Assembly: GCA_022793555.1 (NCBI GenBank)
Contig: JAAWDB010000027.1
Location: 1 to 5,914, forward strand
Direction: 5' to 3'
Length of the DNA: 5,914 bases
DNA from: Bacilli bacterium
GTDB lineage: Bacteria; Bacillota_I; Bacilli_A; RF39; UBA660
This document shows positions 5,525-5,914 of the stretch, piece after piece. A program made the position numbers and the translations under genes. The notes beneath the pieces were generated by a model, which saw nothing but the letters and a program-made list of their open reading frames with translations, was not told the DNA's origin and did not search any database. Position 1 is the first letter of the stretch; each line of letters begins with the position of its first letter.

Positions 5525-5914
5525 TGAAAGTTTTATTTGCAACAACAAATCAAGCTAAAGTTTTAAAATATAAGAAAGTGCTGGAAGAACATGGAATAGA
5601 ATTAATAACTATAAAAGATTTGGATTTTAAATTAGATATAGAAGAAAATGGAAAAAATGCAATTGAAAATGCATATATAAAGGCAAAAGCATATTGGGAT
5701 ATTACGCATATTCCCACTATAGGAATGGATAATAATTTATTTATTGAGGAACTACCAGATGATAAACAACCTGGTACTTATGTAAGAAGAGTTAATGGCA
5801 AAGAATTAACTGATGATGAAATGATAATGTATTATAGTAATTTGGTAAAAGAATATGGTGGAAAACTAACTGCTAAATGGGTTTATGGTATGGTAATTTG
5901 TAATAACACTGGAA
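5524..5914 (+). CDS. Ham1/RdgB-like non-canonical purine NTP pyrophosphatase, partial at right edge
   Basis: Hydrolyses abnormal nucleoside triphosphates (in known members dITP and XTP) to monophosphate and pyrophosphate, keeping them out of DNA. The first 130 residues are present; the family is about 190-205 aa, so the C-terminus lies outside the window. Seen: FATTNQAKVLKYKKVL (5-20), the SHR-like phosphate site with TNxxK; IEENGKNAIENAYIKAKAYW (39-58) with E41, E48, N49, A50 and K53; and GMDNNLFIEELP (67-78) with D69. These align position for position with E. coli RdgB as I recall it, except that the usual DDSGL is MDNNL, so this is a divergent subfamily and substrate choice may differ. The later PGTYVRRVNG (83-92) corresponds to the PGxxSARYxG loop. 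The ATG overlaps the glycosylase stop (TAATG) and has GGGAGG 7 nt upstream, so the two genes are co-transcribed and likely coupled. Confidence 0.85.
   Translation, partial: MKVLFATTNQAKVLKYKKVLEEHGIELITIKDLDFKLDIEENGKNAIENAYIKAKAYWDITHIPTIGMDNNLFIEELPDDKQPGTYVRRVNGKELTDDEMIMYYSNLVKEYGGKLTAKWVYGMVICNNTG

Overview
The window is AT-rich (roughly 30% GC by eye). It has AAAGGAGG / GGTGAT-type ribosome binding sites, TATAAT-type promoters and TGG tryptophan codons at conserved positions. This suggests a low-GC Gram-positive lineage (Bacillota or a relative with the standard code), but the species cannot be named from sequence alone. Gene families were assigned by motif recognition only; no database search was run.

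Layout. Positions 172-3192 (minus strand) hold a compact three-gene non-homologous end-joining (NHEJ) operon in the order Ku, ATP-dependent DNA ligase, then a fused 3'-phosphoesterase + primase-polymerase protein. Together these give every activity of a multidomain LigD plus Ku, but with the ligase as a separate protein and PE fused directly to POL. The genes are tightly packed: an ATGA overlap, then a 4-nt gap. An extended -10 promoter at the 3' end of the operon appears to start leftward transcription toward an unresolved gene at the left edge (1-144).

Positions 3193-3739 carry no intact gene. They hold the frameshifted remnant of an unrecognised minus-strand gene (3324-3636) and a good intrinsic terminator (3645-3675) for the next gene. 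Positions 3740-4564 (minus) encode a 274-residue protein resembling the transglutaminase/papain-like superfamily, with Cys and Asp recognisable but the expected His apparently Leu. Its promoter (4693-4721) lies back to back with a plus-strand promoter (4730-4758). Its roughly 120-nt leader contains a small open frame and a perfectly folding hairpin.

Positions 4795-5914 (plus) form a second repair-related unit: a helix-hairpin-helix (HhH-GPD) DNA glycosylase gene broken by a single-base frameshift into two frames, then a Ham1/RdgB-like nucleoside triphosphate pyrophosphatase that starts with a 1-nt TAATG overlap and runs off the right edge. The pair suggests combined cleaning of a damaged base from DNA and from the nucleotide pool. 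The window therefore places two DNA-maintenance modules around a stretch with decayed coding remnants, as in an accessory or rearranging region.
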